Positions 25,440-34,204 of a stretch of 42,642 bases of DNA are shown in pieces; position 1 is the stretch's first letter, and every line of letters starts with the position of its first letter. Source of the DNA: Rikenellaceae bacterium (GTDB lineage: Bacteria; Bacteroidota; Bacteroidia; Bacteroidales; Rikenellaceae); NCBI GenBank assembly GCA_015059685.1, contig SUZW01000015.1, positions 1-42,642 on the forward strand, in the 5' to 3' direction. The position numbers and the translations under genes were made by a program. The notes under the pieces are model-generated. The model did not search any database and was not told the origin of the DNA. It saw only the letters and a program-made list of their open reading frames with translations.

Positions 25440-25448
25440 CCCCCCCCC
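25440..25448. repeat. C9 homopolymer tract
   Basis: Nine consecutive C in the gap between divergent promoters, preceded by TA as is the tract at 486-494, and followed after two bases by A5 in both cases. Confidence 0.9.
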
Positions 25449-25571
25449 ACAAAAAGCGGCTAAATAGCTGATAATCAGCAGAATAATTTTATAAAAAGAG
25501 TGCATATGTTAATTCTTTTTATTAGAGTGATTTATTCGCACAAGAAATTCTGTGCTATAATTTTTTTTTTG

Positions 25572-25579
25572 TATCTTTG
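25572..25579 (+). promoter_or_regulatory. -7 promoter box of the methyltransferase gene
   Basis: TATCTTTG; TCTG at 25549-25552, 19 nt upstream, may act as a weak -33. Leader of about 37 nt. Confidence 0.6.
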
Positions 25580-25622
25580 CGCTGCGCTTATGTAGCGTTT
25601 GCATTAGACTAGTTAAGCCAAA

Positions 25623-27227
25623 ATGAACAAAGACTTATTCGGAAATATAATTCAGCCAGGAAAATTTGTGCGTAATAGGACAAACACAAATAAGGAAAAA
25701 CTGTGCAGATTGTCTACGGCTCATATTATCCCGAGTCACAATATTATTCATCCTACCGAGACAAATAGATTTCTAAAAGAGATGTTAGAATTGCACTCTT
25801 CGGGCATCTCAATAGGACAGATTTTATATTACATAGGAACAAAGCTTATTGGCAAACCATTAGCAGAATTTTCTGCATTTTCATCTTTATTAGATTTTGA
25901 AATCCCATGTTCAGTTGTGCAAGAACACGACCTTCTGGGCTCTGTATATCAGTATCTAACAGTAAAGAGAGAGCGATTGGAGAAGGGCTCATTTTATACA
26001 AACAAGACAATGGTCGAAGATATCATTGCGAAACTGGATATAAAAAGCTCTGACAGATTGTTCGATCCAGCTTGTGGTAGCGGTAATCTTCTGTTAAATA
26101 GTAAGGTATCTAATCCTGCACAAATCTATGGCATAGATAATGATCCTATCGCCATAATGTGTTGTAAATTCAACTATTATCTAAAATTTGGAAATGATGC
26201 CCCTGAACCGCAAATTTTTTGTGAGGATTTTATAGATTTCGTACTAAATAATAAACAACATTTTGACTATGTAATTTGCAACCCTCCATTTGGTGCTACA
26301 TTAAATATATCTTCTCTATATAGCTCAACGGTTAAAACAGAGGATAGTCTAACATATTTTGTGGAGCACGCATCGTTGTTAGCTACTAAGTCTATCTTTA
26401 TCCTGCCCGAGAGTGTCTTGAATGTAAAAAAACATACGACATTAAGAGAGTGGATGATAAACTCTGTTGATATAGAGAATATAACATCTTATGGAACAGG
26501 TTTTTCTGGCACTATGTTCCCTATTGTTGCTGTTACATTATCTTCTAAGTCAAAAACATCTACTTTTACATTTGACGGTAAGATAGTGTTTAAAGATAGT
26601 ATAAGGGACATTCCATTTTATTATTTACGACCAATAGATGGTTATTGCTCTACCCTTATACGTAAAGTATTTGAAAAGCAGACTCAATCGTTAAAAGATA
26701 GCATATTTGCATTAGGCGTTGTAACAGGTGATAACAAAACCAAACTATACGATGTGCAAGTACCAAATTCGGAGCCTATTATTACGGGCAAAGATATCAT
26801 TCCATTTAGGATATTGCCACCTAAGAAATATATTATCTACGACAGGAGCAAACTGCAACAAGTCGCCCCTGATAAATTGTACCGTTCCGGAGAGAAACTT
26901 GTATATAAAACCGTAAGCCGCGATATGATTTTTGCGATAGATTATAGTCGCTCTTTAACCCTAAATAGTGCAAATTTCATAATACCTCGAAATTTGACAA
27001 TCTCTACAAAATGTCTTATGGCATTACTAAATAGCGACCTATACAATATATTAAACAAGATATTGTACGGAGAAAATAAGATCAGTCGTACCAATTTAGA
27101 GAATTTACCATTGCCGGACATATCAAAGAGCCAGCAAAAAATAATCGAAAATTGTATAGACAAGGAGGACTATAAGATGCTAAATGAGATTATCTACTCT
27201 ATCTTCGACATAGACAACCTCAAATAG
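25623..27227 (+). CDS. Type II N6-adenine DNA methyltransferase
   Basis: 534 aa. Motif X-like region KGSFYTNKTMVEDI comes first, then SAM-binding motif I FDPACGSGNLL (residues 147-157) and the catalytic motif IV NPPFG (220-224). The order and the NPPF tetrad mark a gamma-class amino methyltransferase that modifies adenine N6. The C-terminal third (from about 330: YYLRPIDGYCSTLIRK, VTGDNKTKL, ITGKDIIPF) resembles the target recognition part of Eco57I/TaqI-like enzymes. It protects host DNA against the nuclease encoded convergently at 27301-27876. Codon use is AT-rich (many TTA, AGA, ATA), unlike the neighbours, which suggests horizontal transfer. Recognition sequence unknown. Confidence 0.9.
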   Translation: MNKDLFGNIIQPGKFVRNRTNTNKEKLCRLSTAHIIPSHNIIHPTETNRFLKEMLELHSSGISIGQILYYIGTKLIGKPLAEFSAFSSLLDFEIPCSVVQEHDLLGSVYQYLTVKRERLEKGSFYTNKTMVEDIIAKLDIKSSDRLFDPACGSGNLLLNSKVSNPAQIYGIDNDPIAIMCCKFNYYLKFGNDAPEPQIFCEDFIDFVLNNKQHFDYVICNPPFGATLNISSLYSSTVKTEDSLTYFVEHASLLATKSIFILPESVLNVKKHTTLREWMINSVDIENITSYGTGFSGTMFPIVAVTLSSKSKTSTFTFDGKIVFKDSIRDIPFYYLRPIDGYCSTLIRKVFEKQTQSLKDSIFALGVVTGDNKTKLYDVQVPNSEPIITGKDIIPFRILPPKKYIIYDRSKLQQVAPDKLYRSGEKLVYKTVSRDMIFAIDYSRSLTLNSANFIIPRNLTISTKCLMALLNSDLYNILNKILYGENKISRTNLENLPLPDISKSQQKIIENCIDKEDYKMLNEIIYSIFDIDNLK

Positions 27228-27245
27228 GTCCTAATCTTTCAATGT

Positions 27246-27284
27246 AATACCCCTGCTAAATAATGTTTAGCAGGGGTATTTATA
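27246..27284. terminator. Bidirectional terminator between methyltransferase and nuclease genes
   Basis: Perfect 15-bp stem AATACCCCTGCTAAA (27246-27260) / TTTAGCAGGGGTATT (27266-27280), loop of 5, between the two convergent genes. Confidence 0.9.
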
Positions 27285-27300
27285 TATACTGTCAAACCTT

Positions 27301-27876
27301 CTATTTTAATGAAATTTTCTTTGCTTTCGTTAAAATATCTTTCCAAGACACGAACTTTATAAAATTAGTTTTATGCCATTCAAGATTGTCAGTCTTTATC
27401 GGAAATTGTCCATTCTTACCACCCTCTTTACTACCATGTTTATCACTCCAATTTGGAAACTTCTTCTGCGCTACAAATTTCTTAAAATCGTTTGCGGTAA
27501 TTTCGAAAATATGGAAGCCGTCATTATCAACTAGTACATAATCCAAAATATCAAAATCGTCTAATTTGATATTTTGGCAATTTGCGACAATTTTACCTTC
27601 CTCAATATCTTTAAGGCATCCTATTCTATCGCTCATATACACATTAGACATTACTCTTTCGTATAATGTATCATGTTTACAAGCAGGTGCATACATTACC
27701 CTAACCGCTTTGTATTCCACTCGCTTACCATCTCTAACAGCATCATATGCATTGCCATCTTTATGAGTGTCATCATTAAGTATCTCTCTTAATATAGACT
27801 CAACATATGTTTCTCCAAATTCACGACTCGGAAGATCAAAGAATGCTTTTTTGAATTTTTGTACGCTTTTGCACAT
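27301..27876 (-). CDS. Putative type II restriction endonuclease (PD-(D/E)XK fold)
   Basis: 191 aa. I do not recognise a named family. A PD-(D/E)XK-like core is visible: YDAVRDGKRVEYKAVRV, with Asp45, Glu54 and Lys56 as D-x8-E-x-K, preceded by a helix (FGETYVESILREIL) as usual in these nucleases. The rest is Lys-rich. Context makes the call: it follows a 68-aa controller gene by one base (TAA-T-ATG, so translation is probably coupled) and converges on an adenine methyltransferase gene. It would cut DNA unmodified by that methyltransferase. AT-rich like the whole island. Another nuclease family or an inactive enzyme cannot be excluded. Confidence 0.78.
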   Translation of the reverse strand: MCKSVQKFKKAFFDLPSREFGETYVESILREILNDDTHKDGNAYDAVRDGKRVEYKAVRVMYAPACKHDTLYERVMSNVYMSDRIGCLKDIEEGKIVANCQNIKLDDFDILDYVLVDNDGFHIFEITANDFKKFVAQKKFPNWSDKHGSKEGGKNGQFPIKTDNLEWHKTNFIKFVSWKDILTKAKKISLK

Positions 27877-27877
27877 A

Positions 27878-28084
27878 TTATAATAAGTCTTTTAATGAAA
27901 CTCCTAATCCAATTGCTATTTTATTCATAGTTTCCAGGGTGGGAGACTTTTCCCCACGTTCAATTATTCCAATATATGTACGATGTAGCCCGCATTTATC
28001 CGCAAGTTCCTCTTGTGACAGATGTTGACTATTTCGAATCTTGGCAACACTTTGTCCAAATTTGATATTAATCTCTCTTTTCAT
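27878..28084 (-). CDS. Restriction-modification controller (C) protein, XRE family
   Basis: 68 aa, one helix-turn-helix: FGQSVAKIRNSQHLSQEELA, then CGLHRTYIGIIERGEKSPTL as turn, recognition helix and following loop, ending in GLGVSLKDLL. The RTYIGIIERGEKSPTL stretch is typical of C proteins such as those of the PvuII and AhdI systems. These proteins bind C-boxes before their own gene, delay nuclease synthesis after entry into a new host, and later hold it at a set level. The -7 box at 28089-28096 would start RNA almost at the ATG, a leaderless message, as known for several C genes. Confidence 0.9.
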   Translation of the reverse strand: MKREINIKFGQSVAKIRNSQHLSQEELADKCGLHRTYIGIIERGEKSPTLETMNKIAIGLGVSLKDLL

Positions 28085-28088
28085 ACTA

Positions 28089-28096
28089 CAAAATTA
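28089..28096 (-). promoter_or_regulatory. -7 box of the C-R operon, predicted leaderless
   Basis: Minus-strand TAATTTTG at 28096-28089 fits TAnnTTTG. The ATG (28084-28082) begins only 4 nt after it, about where transcription should start. Confidence 0.6.
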
Positions 28097-28103
28097 GATA
28101 TTA

Positions 28104-28134
28104 TCGCAGTATTTATCCACAGACTATAGATAGC
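28104..28134 (-). promoter_or_regulatory. C-box-like operator upstream of the controller gene
   Basis: The minus strand reads TATCTATAGTCTGTGGATAA and then ATACT across 28132-28108. The AGTC-TGTGG core with flanking AT-rich half sites resembles the C-boxes I recall for the PvuII/AhdI class (AGTC-YGTGG). It covers the position of the -33 box of the predicted promoter. Confidence 0.6.
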
Positions 28135-28164
28135 ATTGTAGTTTGTATTTTTATTAAATATACA

Positions 28165-28199
28165 AAATAAAGCACCGCCTTAACAGTGGTGCTTTATTT
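28165..28199 (-). terminator. Terminator of the 37956-28220 operon
   Basis: AAATAAAGCACC (28165-28176) pairs with GGTGCTTTATTT (28188-28199). It lies 21 nt after the stop of the DUF5689 gene and shields the C-R operon from read-through. Confidence 0.85.
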
Positions 28200-28219
28200 G
28201 CGTTTTGCGGAGTAATCGA

Positions 28220-29710
28220 CTACTCTATAGTATCGACCTCCTCGACAATCTGTTGTGGCAATATGTAAGCGTACTCTGGTGTGTTCTCGATAGTCCACAT
28301 TACCCAGTTACCCCACTCGTTCCACTCCTGCCACAATGTCGAACCGTCGTCGGCAGGCTTGTTGTTCTCGTAGTTAGCCTTCCACTCGGCAACAGCTGCT
28401 GCACGAGCCGCATAGTCGGGCGTTACAGGATATACATACTGCGGGAAGTTAATCTCGGCCCACTTGATATGCTCGCTCCAAGCAGGATAAGCCTCCTTTG
28501 GAGAGGTCTCGAACTCGAGGTCCTGAATGCGGTTTATTGCAATCTGGTAGGTAGAATAGTCGTCCTCACCACCCATATAATCACTCTGCTTGGAGTAGAT
28601 TTGGTAGATAGCCAAAACATTACCTACGGTGCCGTTCTTTGGTACATACTGGCCTGCGAAACGGGCATAACCGCTTGTACGAAGCATATAAAGACCGTGG
28701 TCGGAGGTGTACTTTGCATTGTCGTCATACGAGAGGCAAAGACTGCCATAGAGAGCCACATTGTTCATACTGTACGAGAGCTTGTACCAAGGTTGGTTCA
28801 CAACCTGCACATATTGACCACCCGGAACAATAGGCAGCGAGGTCTGAATACCGCTGGTGCTGAGCCACGATGGGTAAATCTGCTCGAATGAGCCGTTCAG
28901 GAGTGGATCCGGAGTTACGATATTACCTTGCTCGTCAGGATAAGGAACACCAGCATAACGAACCTTCAGGTTCTTGAAGTAGATCAGACGACCGAGGAAC
29001 TTCGGTGTATTGTTGCCCTGGATTGTCGAGTATGTATTCTCGTCAACTTCAAAGATATCGGCTGTAGTGTCGGTTGCGCTCTGTGTGAGAGTAGTCTTCT
29101 CGCCAGGGAAGACATGCTTGCGCACCTTATTAGGACTTACGATATTCGAGTTTGCATAGTACTTGTATGTACCCCACGAGTTAAGACTTGATGTAGGGAT
29201 ATCGCCCAACGACAACATCATACGGAAGTTGCCAAGGTACAAGCCTCGCACCTTTACATATACCCACATACTCTCACGAGTATCGAGGTCGCAAGGATAG
29301 TCGAGGAAAAGTCCGTTTGTGAGCTTCAACTCGATAGCAGCCGTTCCATCAAAGATATAGAGCGACTTGTAGATATTACCCTGCTCATCATTCGAGATAA
29401 CCTTACCCTTGATGTAGTAGTTGCCCGTGTTGTACCACTTCTTGGTTCTCTCGAAATCGGTACACTCATCCTCGTTCTCGACGAAGCGAATGTACTTTGT
29501 GCCATCTTTCGAACCTGTGTCGCCCGTCCTGCTTGTTGCGCCAAATATCGCCTTCAAATCGGCAATAGAGATGTGCTGCAGGTCGGGGTTTGCAGCCTCG
29601 AAGCTCTCGTCGTTGTAGATGACCTCCGGCACAGGCTCCTCGAATTTGTTGTAGCATCCGGTCAAAATCAAACCGAGCAGTGCTACCAAAATCATTTTAT
29701 ACTGTTTCAT
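28220..29710 (-). CDS. DUF5689 surface lipoprotein
   Basis: 496 aa with a lipoprotein signal peptide (MKQYKMILVALLGLILTGC). After an acidic linker, residues 40-180 match DUF5689 as I know it: HISIADLKAIFG, YIKGKVISNDEQGNIYKSLYI, TAAIELKLTNGLFLDYPCDL, VYVKVRGLYLGNFRMMLSLGD. This part looks like an OB fold of the kind that binds nucleic acid. The C-terminal half has a jelly-roll-like part (CLSYDDNAKYTSDHGLYMLRTSGYARFAGQYVPKNG) and ends with helical PEYAYILPQQIVEEVDTIE. DUF5689 genes often lie next to TonB-dependent receptors and exported nucleases, as here. Probably a surface partner of the receptor 27 nt upstream. Confidence 0.82.
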   Translation of the reverse strand: MKQYKMILVALLGLILTGCYNKFEEPVPEVIYNDESFEAANPDLQHISIADLKAIFGATSRTGDTGSKDGTKYIRFVENEDECTDFERTKKWYNTGNYYIKGKVISNDEQGNIYKSLYIFDGTAAIELKLTNGLFLDYPCDLDTRESMWVYVKVRGLYLGNFRMMLSLGDIPTSSLNSWGTYKYYANSNIVSPNKVRKHVFPGEKTTLTQSATDTTADIFEVDENTYSTIQGNNTPKFLGRLIYFKNLKVRYAGVPYPDEQGNIVTPDPLLNGSFEQIYPSWLSTSGIQTSLPIVPGGQYVQVVNQPWYKLSYSMNNVALYGSLCLSYDDNAKYTSDHGLYMLRTSGYARFAGQYVPKNGTVGNVLAIYQIYSKQSDYMGGEDDYSTYQIAINRIQDLEFETSPKEAYPAWSEHIKWAEINFPQYVYPVTPDYAARAAAVAEWKANYENNKPADDGSTLWQEWNEWGNWVMWTIENTPEYAYILPQQIVEEVDTIE

Positions 29711-29737
29711 AATCTTTTCTCTCTTTTCGGTTTGACA

Positions 29738-32700
29738 TTAGAAGCGGAAATAGACATTGAGGAAGAATGTAGTTCCCAACATATAGAAATACTTCGAATC
29801 AAAGTGTGTATAGTAGGTAGCTGCAGGGTTTTCGCCATCGAGCGAGTAACCACGCATCTTACGCATACGCATCTGTTCGTAACCACCTGTGCGGAAGTTC
29901 TGGCTATTGATGAGGTTCTTGACCTCGGCCGAGAAACCGATGGTGTACTTGCGCTGTATGTACCAGTTCTTACCTACGCTTGCTGCCAATGTGTAGGCGT
30001 TGCCGAGCTCCTCCTCGGCACGCATCTTCGAGATGGACTGCGCTGCCCAAACCTTTGCATCGTTGTTTTCAACCTCCGAAGCAAGAATCTGCATATACGG
30101 CATAATAGCGTTTGTGGTGCGATATGCAGGGTTCATCGAGAGGTACAACTTGTCGTAGTAGTTGAAGTTAATCGAAGCAAACCAGTTCTTTGGACCACGG
30201 AAGTCAAGACCAACATTTACAGCAAACTGTGGTGTGCTCTCCACATGGTAGCCCGACCAGAATACATTGTCCACCAACTTCACTTTGTTGCTGTTATCGA
30301 CAGTCTGCACAAAGTTAGGGTTCGAGGTGTAGGTATAGTCACCATAGTTCAAAGCTCCTTGGAATGCCAAGCCGTTCCAGATAGGAACACGCACGGCAAA
30401 CTCAACGCCATAGTAACGCTTGTCGATGTTACTCATTGCAAAGTTCGTGAACGACGACTGCGTATCATCGTAGAACGAGATAACCTTCGACTGGTTGAGC
30501 ATCTCGGTGTAGTAACCTGTAACTCGTGCCTGCAAGTATGGCAGATTGAGGTTGTAGGTAAGCTCCGCACTGTAAGTCTGCTCCGGAGTAAGACCCGGAG
30601 TTACGGTGTTACGAGTACGAGGCGAAACGAATGCCGAATTAAATGTCGGAGCATCCTGCAAAGCGCCCAAGTTGAGCTCGAGGCTGTGCGCCTGCGAGAA
30701 GCGATACGAGAAGGCTGCCTTTGCCTTGTAGGTAAGGAAGTTGAGATGCTCGGAATCGCCCTTCGAGTTGTTCTCGAACAAGCCTTTACGCCACAAACCG
30801 TGACGCCACATACCCGAGTAACCAATCTCTCCACCCAAGTTCATCTCGAAGCCACCTGTACGGTACTCGTACATAGCCCACAACTGCGCCTGACGCACAT
30901 GAGCATAGTAGTCGTACGAGAACTTGTCGCCCTCGCGAACAACACGGGCGTGGCCGTGCTCACGATAGTAGTCGAGGTCGTTCTGATACTTGATAGGGTC
31001 GCTACCCATATCACGCTCGGCAAACTTATCGACATCGATCCAGAAGTCACCACCAAGCAAGTCCTTAATCTTGTCGTAGTACTCGGTGCGGTTCACACGA
31101 GCCTTGACACCACCAAAGAGGCGGCTGTTCTTGTTGAACGAGTGTGTGATATTTGCCACGAAGTTGTAGTCAATCTGGTCGGTATGACGCTCCTCGATCA
31201 TATAGTTCGAGCGATGGCCATCAGCGTATGGCGATGTCGTACCATTCTTGTTGGCGTTGATCATACCATCGAAGTCCATACGGCCGTTCCAGTTGGCACG
31301 AGCATTGGCTGCACCCTGCAAGTACGAGAATATCTGGTCGTCTGAGGATGGATAGCTGAATACACCCGGTATAGCCGGTGTGATACGATTATTTTTGTAA
31401 GCTATGAGTGCCTCCGAGAGCAGACCACGCTCAGACAGTGCATCGAAATTGTCGGATATGAAGCCACCGAAGTCATCAGACACGATCTGTGTCGTGTAGT
31501 TCGATGGGAGGTAGCGATAGTAGTCTGGTCGTGGGTCAGCACCATCCTTCCAGGTGAGGGCCGAGTAACCATTGTAACCGAAACGCACCGATGTAGCTGC
31601 GGTCAAACGGGTCTTCTCGCTGATGTCGTAGAAGTAGTTGAGCATAACGATAGGCTCGTGTGTGCGACGAACACGGGTGTTGCGCATCTTGCCATCCTGA
31701 AAGCCGACATTCGGGTTATAGTAGTTGCTGCCGAACATATCGTAAGCCTCCTGCGTCGAAGCCTGCTGTGCGCCACGCTGTTGCGGAGTTCCCAAGACCA
31801 TCAACGAGAGGCGGTGCTGTGGGTTAAACTGCTTCTCAACGGATGCGAAGTAGCCATACGAGTTGTAATATACGCCATCCACATATCCGTTACCACCCTG
31901 ACGAGTCGAAACCGAGAAGGCATACGACCAACCGTTATCCATCATACCCGAAGCGTACGATACAATAGCACGGAAACGATACATCTGGTTACCTGTCGAT
32001 ACGCTTGCACGGAAACCCTTACGCATCTGCGAAGCACGGGCGTTGATGTTTGTGGTACCACCGAAGCGACCTACACCAAAGTCCGTAGGCGACAGACCTG
32101 CGCTGCTCTCCTGGTTGCGTGTAGCATCGTTCATACCGCTCCACAACGACCAAGGACCATAACCGGTCAAAGCGTCGTTGAAGCGGATGCCGTTGAGATA
32201 GACATCGGTATATTTCGAGTCGTAACCACGCACATTGAAGCGCATCTCGCTGAAACGATACGATGCGATATTGCTGTAGAGGTCTTTCGAGGCCGACAAC
32301 GACGAAGGCAATGCCTGTGTATCCGACGACGAAGAGTCGTCATCGAACTCTGCGAATATCGAGTCGTCAAGCACCTCGCCCGGTACCGAGTTAGGCACCA
32401 CAATCACAGCGTTGATATCTTTCACACCCTGTTCAACCTTAACGGCAACATCGAGTTTTTCGTGTTCTGGTGCGCTAACCGACAAACGGTAGTCGCCTGC
32501 AGGCACACCCTTCAGCTCGAAGTAACCATCTGCGTTGGTTGTCGCCTTGAATTGTGTTCCCTCGATTGTAACATTAGTGTTGCCTACTGCAACTCTTCCG
32601 TTGCGCGATAGCACTCTACCCTTCAAGCCATTTTCGGACAAAGCCGACTCTATAACCTTCTGCTCCTGCGCAGCTTTAGCCTCTTGAGCCAATCGTGCTG

Positions 32701-33139
32701 CCTCGGCTTGTGCTGCAGCTGCGGCGGCAGCCTTTGCTGCTTTCTCTTGTGCCAAACGCTCGGCTTCAGCCTTTGCTTGAGCCTCCTGTGCCAAACGCTC
32801 TGCCTCTGCCTTTGCGGCAGCCTCTTTTACAGCACGCTCCTCTGCTGCCTTTCTCTCTGCAAGACGCTTCGCCTTTGCTTGAGCTGCTGCTTTGGCAGCC
32901 TCCTCCTCTTCAAGACGCTTTGCCTCGGCAGCCTCTTGCTGCTTCTGCTGCTGCACCTCTTCTTCGGTTGGAGTTACAACCTCTTCGGGAGTCTGGTCGG
33001 TTGCAGTTTCGGTTGCTTGCTCTACAACCTTTACCTGCTCTGGCTCCTGCTTTGGCTCCTCCTTCGAAGTGAAGACGAATACACCGGCAACTACTGCCGC
33101 AACTGCCGCTGCAATCCAAAGTAAAAATTTCAGTTTCAT
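29738..33139 (-). CDS. TonB-dependent receptor with TolA-like N-terminal helical stalk
   Basis: 1133 aa. Residues 5-23 are one hydrophobic segment without an obvious cleavage site, followed by a Pro/Glu/Thr linker (24-60) and about 110 residues of Ala/Glu/Lys/Gln helix (60-168) with AEAERLAQE-like repeats, similar to TolA domain II. Then a carboxypeptidase-regulatory-like beta domain (175-250, NGRVAVGNTNVTIEGTQF, GYFELKGVPAGDYRLSV), a plug region (FNVRGYDSKYTDVYLNGI, FGGTTNINARAS) and a 22-strand-type barrel ending in Phe (NVYFRF). Receptors of this type import large molecules through the outer membrane. Between an exported nuclease gene and a DUF5689 gene, nucleic acid fragments are a plausible cargo, by inference only. 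Confidence 0.88.
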   Translation of the reverse strand: MKLKFLLWIAAAVAAVVAGVFVFTSKEEPKQEPEQVKVVEQATETATDQTPEEVVTPTEEEVQQQKQQEAAEAKRLEEEEAAKAAAQAKAKRLAERKAAEERAVKEAAAKAEAERLAQEAQAKAEAERLAQEKAAKAAAAAAAQAEAARLAQEAKAAQEQKVIESALSENGLKGRVLSRNGRVAVGNTNVTIEGTQFKATTNADGYFELKGVPAGDYRLSVSAPEHEKLDVAVKVEQGVKDINAVIVVPNSVPGEVLDDSIFAEFDDDSSSSDTQALPSSLSASKDLYSNIASYRFSEMRFNVRGYDSKYTDVYLNGIRFNDALTGYGPWSLWSGMNDATRNQESSAGLSPTDFGVGRFGGTTNINARASQMRKGFRASVSTGNQMYRFRAIVSYASGMMDNGWSYAFSVSTRQGGNGYVDGVYYNSYGYFASVEKQFNPQHRLSLMVLGTPQQRGAQQASTQEAYDMFGSNYYNPNVGFQDGKMRNTRVRRTHEPIVMLNYFYDISEKTRLTAATSVRFGYNGYSALTWKDGADPRPDYYRYLPSNYTTQIVSDDFGGFISDNFDALSERGLLSEALIAYKNNRITPAIPGVFSYPSSDDQIFSYLQGAANARANWNGRMDFDGMINANKNGTTSPYADGHRSNYMIEERHTDQIDYNFVANITHSFNKNSRLFGGVKARVNRTEYYDKIKDLLGGDFWIDVDKFAERDMGSDPIKYQNDLDYYREHGHARVVREGDKFSYDYYAHVRQAQLWAMYEYRTGGFEMNLGGEIGYSGMWRHGLWRKGLFENNSKGDSEHLNFLTYKAKAAFSYRFSQAHSLELNLGALQDAPTFNSAFVSPRTRNTVTPGLTPEQTYSAELTYNLNLPYLQARVTGYYTEMLNQSKVISFYDDTQSSFTNFAMSNIDKRYYGVEFAVRVPIWNGLAFQGALNYGDYTYTSNPNFVQTVDNSNKVKLVDNVFWSGYHVESTPQFAVNVGLDFRGPKNWFASINFNYYDKLYLSMNPAYRTTNAIMPYMQILASEVENNDAKVWAAQSISKMRAEEELGNAYTLAASVGKNWYIQRKYTIGFSAEVKNLINSQNFRTGGYEQMRMRKMRGYSLDGENPAATYYTHFDSKYFYMLGTTFFLNVYFRF

Positions 33140-33161
33140 ACCTTATTATTTAATATATAGA

Positions 33162-34193
33162 TTATTTCGCGAAATAGATATACACAGGGAAGTGGTCGCT
33201 ATATCCGTTCTGGAAGTTTGAGCCCACGAACGAACGCAACGGATAGTTCTTGTACTGTCCCTCCTTCTGTATCATATACGACGAGCAGAAGATGTTACCA
33301 AAGAACTTTGCGCCCTGCTTCTTCTGGAGCTTCAATGCTCCGGTCGAGCCTGTTGCCAAGTTCTCCGACACGACGATGTTATCAAACAAGTTCCACGCAT
33401 CACGATAGCCGAGCGTTCCGTAGCCCGCCTTGTACATAGCGTAGAATGGGTTGAACATATCGTTTGCCTCCAACTTCTTCATGCTACCCTTCGCACCGAG
33501 TACATCGGTTACGCTCTTGTCGGTAGCGTCGTCGTTGAAGTCGCCCATAATCACAACCTTTGTTGCAGGGTTTGCCGTGCGCACCGAGTCGCAGATGTGC
33601 TTACACTTTGCAGCCACGAAGTCGCGTGAATACTGCGAACGCTCCTTGCCACCGAGGCGTGAAGGCCAGTGCGATACGATGAAGTAGAATGGCTCGCCCT
33701 CGATTTTACCCCACATAGCCACAAGGTCACGGGTGTAGAAGTTAGGACGACCCGGGAACGAAATTCGGTGTGCCTCCGAGCCCTCCAACTTAAACTGGTC
33801 GGGGCGGTAGAAGAAGGCGCAATCTACGCCACGACGGTCAGGCGAGTCGTAATGCACGATGCGGTAGTTTGTTCTTGCCAACTTTGGAGTTGCAAGCAGA
33901 TCCTCCAACACAAGGCGGTTTTCAATCTCCGATACACCGATTACGGTAGGGAAATTCTTGTCCTCCAAGGCGATGTCGAACAACACTCGCGACATATTCG
34001 CTAACTTCTGGTTGTAGCGGTAAGTTGTCCACTTACGAGCACCCTCGGGAAGATACTCTTCGTCGTTTTTGTTAGGGTCGTTGATGGTGTCGAAGAGGTT
34101 TTCAAGGTTGTAGAATACCACCTTGTACGGCTTCTGCGCAAATGCCACAAGCATTGCTCCAATCAAACAAATCGACAAAAATAGTTTTTTCAT
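33162..34193 (-). CDS. Exported endonuclease/exonuclease/phosphatase-family protein
   Basis: 343 aa with a signal peptide (MKKLFLSICLIGAMLVAFAQ). The EEP fold motifs are all visible: VVFYNLENLFDT with the metal-site Asn, VIGVSEIENR with the metal Glu, RRGVDCAFFYRP, FIVSHWPSR, VVIMGDFNDDATDKS with the GDFN motif, and GYSDHFPVYI with the catalytic Asp-His. Family members are DNase I-like nucleases, sugar or lipid phosphatases. In Bacteroidetes this subgroup is commonly annotated as endonuclease. It follows the NUC1-type nuclease gene and precedes the receptor gene by 22 nt. A TTTTTAA array lies directly before its ATG. Confidence 0.9.
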   Translation of the reverse strand: MKKLFLSICLIGAMLVAFAQKPYKVVFYNLENLFDTINDPNKNDEEYLPEGARKWTTYRYNQKLANMSRVLFDIALEDKNFPTVIGVSEIENRLVLEDLLATPKLARTNYRIVHYDSPDRRGVDCAFFYRPDQFKLEGSEAHRISFPGRPNFYTRDLVAMWGKIEGEPFYFIVSHWPSRLGGKERSQYSRDFVAAKCKHICDSVRTANPATKVVIMGDFNDDATDKSVTDVLGAKGSMKKLEANDMFNPFYAMYKAGYGTLGYRDAWNLFDNIVVSENLATGSTGALKLQKKQGAKFFGNIFCSSYMIQKEGQYKNYPLRSFVGSNFQNGYSDHFPVYIYFAK

Positions 34194-34204
34194 AGTATAT
34201 TTAA

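Larger units (their letters stand above)
25190..25622. other. AT-rich gap between M16 protease and the restriction-modification island
   Basis: No gene is seen. It contains the leader and promoter of the leftward M16 gene (-7 TATATTTG at 25366-25359; possible -33 at 25393-25390, spacing 23), a C9 tract at 25440-25448, a 13-bp palindrome GCTGATAATCAGC at 25467-25479 and the promoter of the methyltransferase gene. The composition becomes AT-rich rightward, which may mark the edge of the transferred island. Confidence 0.6.

Noticed and set aside
25190..28219. Restriction-modification island as a transposon or phage
   Set aside because: No integrase, transposase, tRNA target or clear flanking repeats were seen; only composition suggests transfer.
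29573..31345. 590-codon open frame on the plus strand
   Set aside because: Antisense to the TonB-dependent receptor and DUF5689 genes, without domains or a plausible start.
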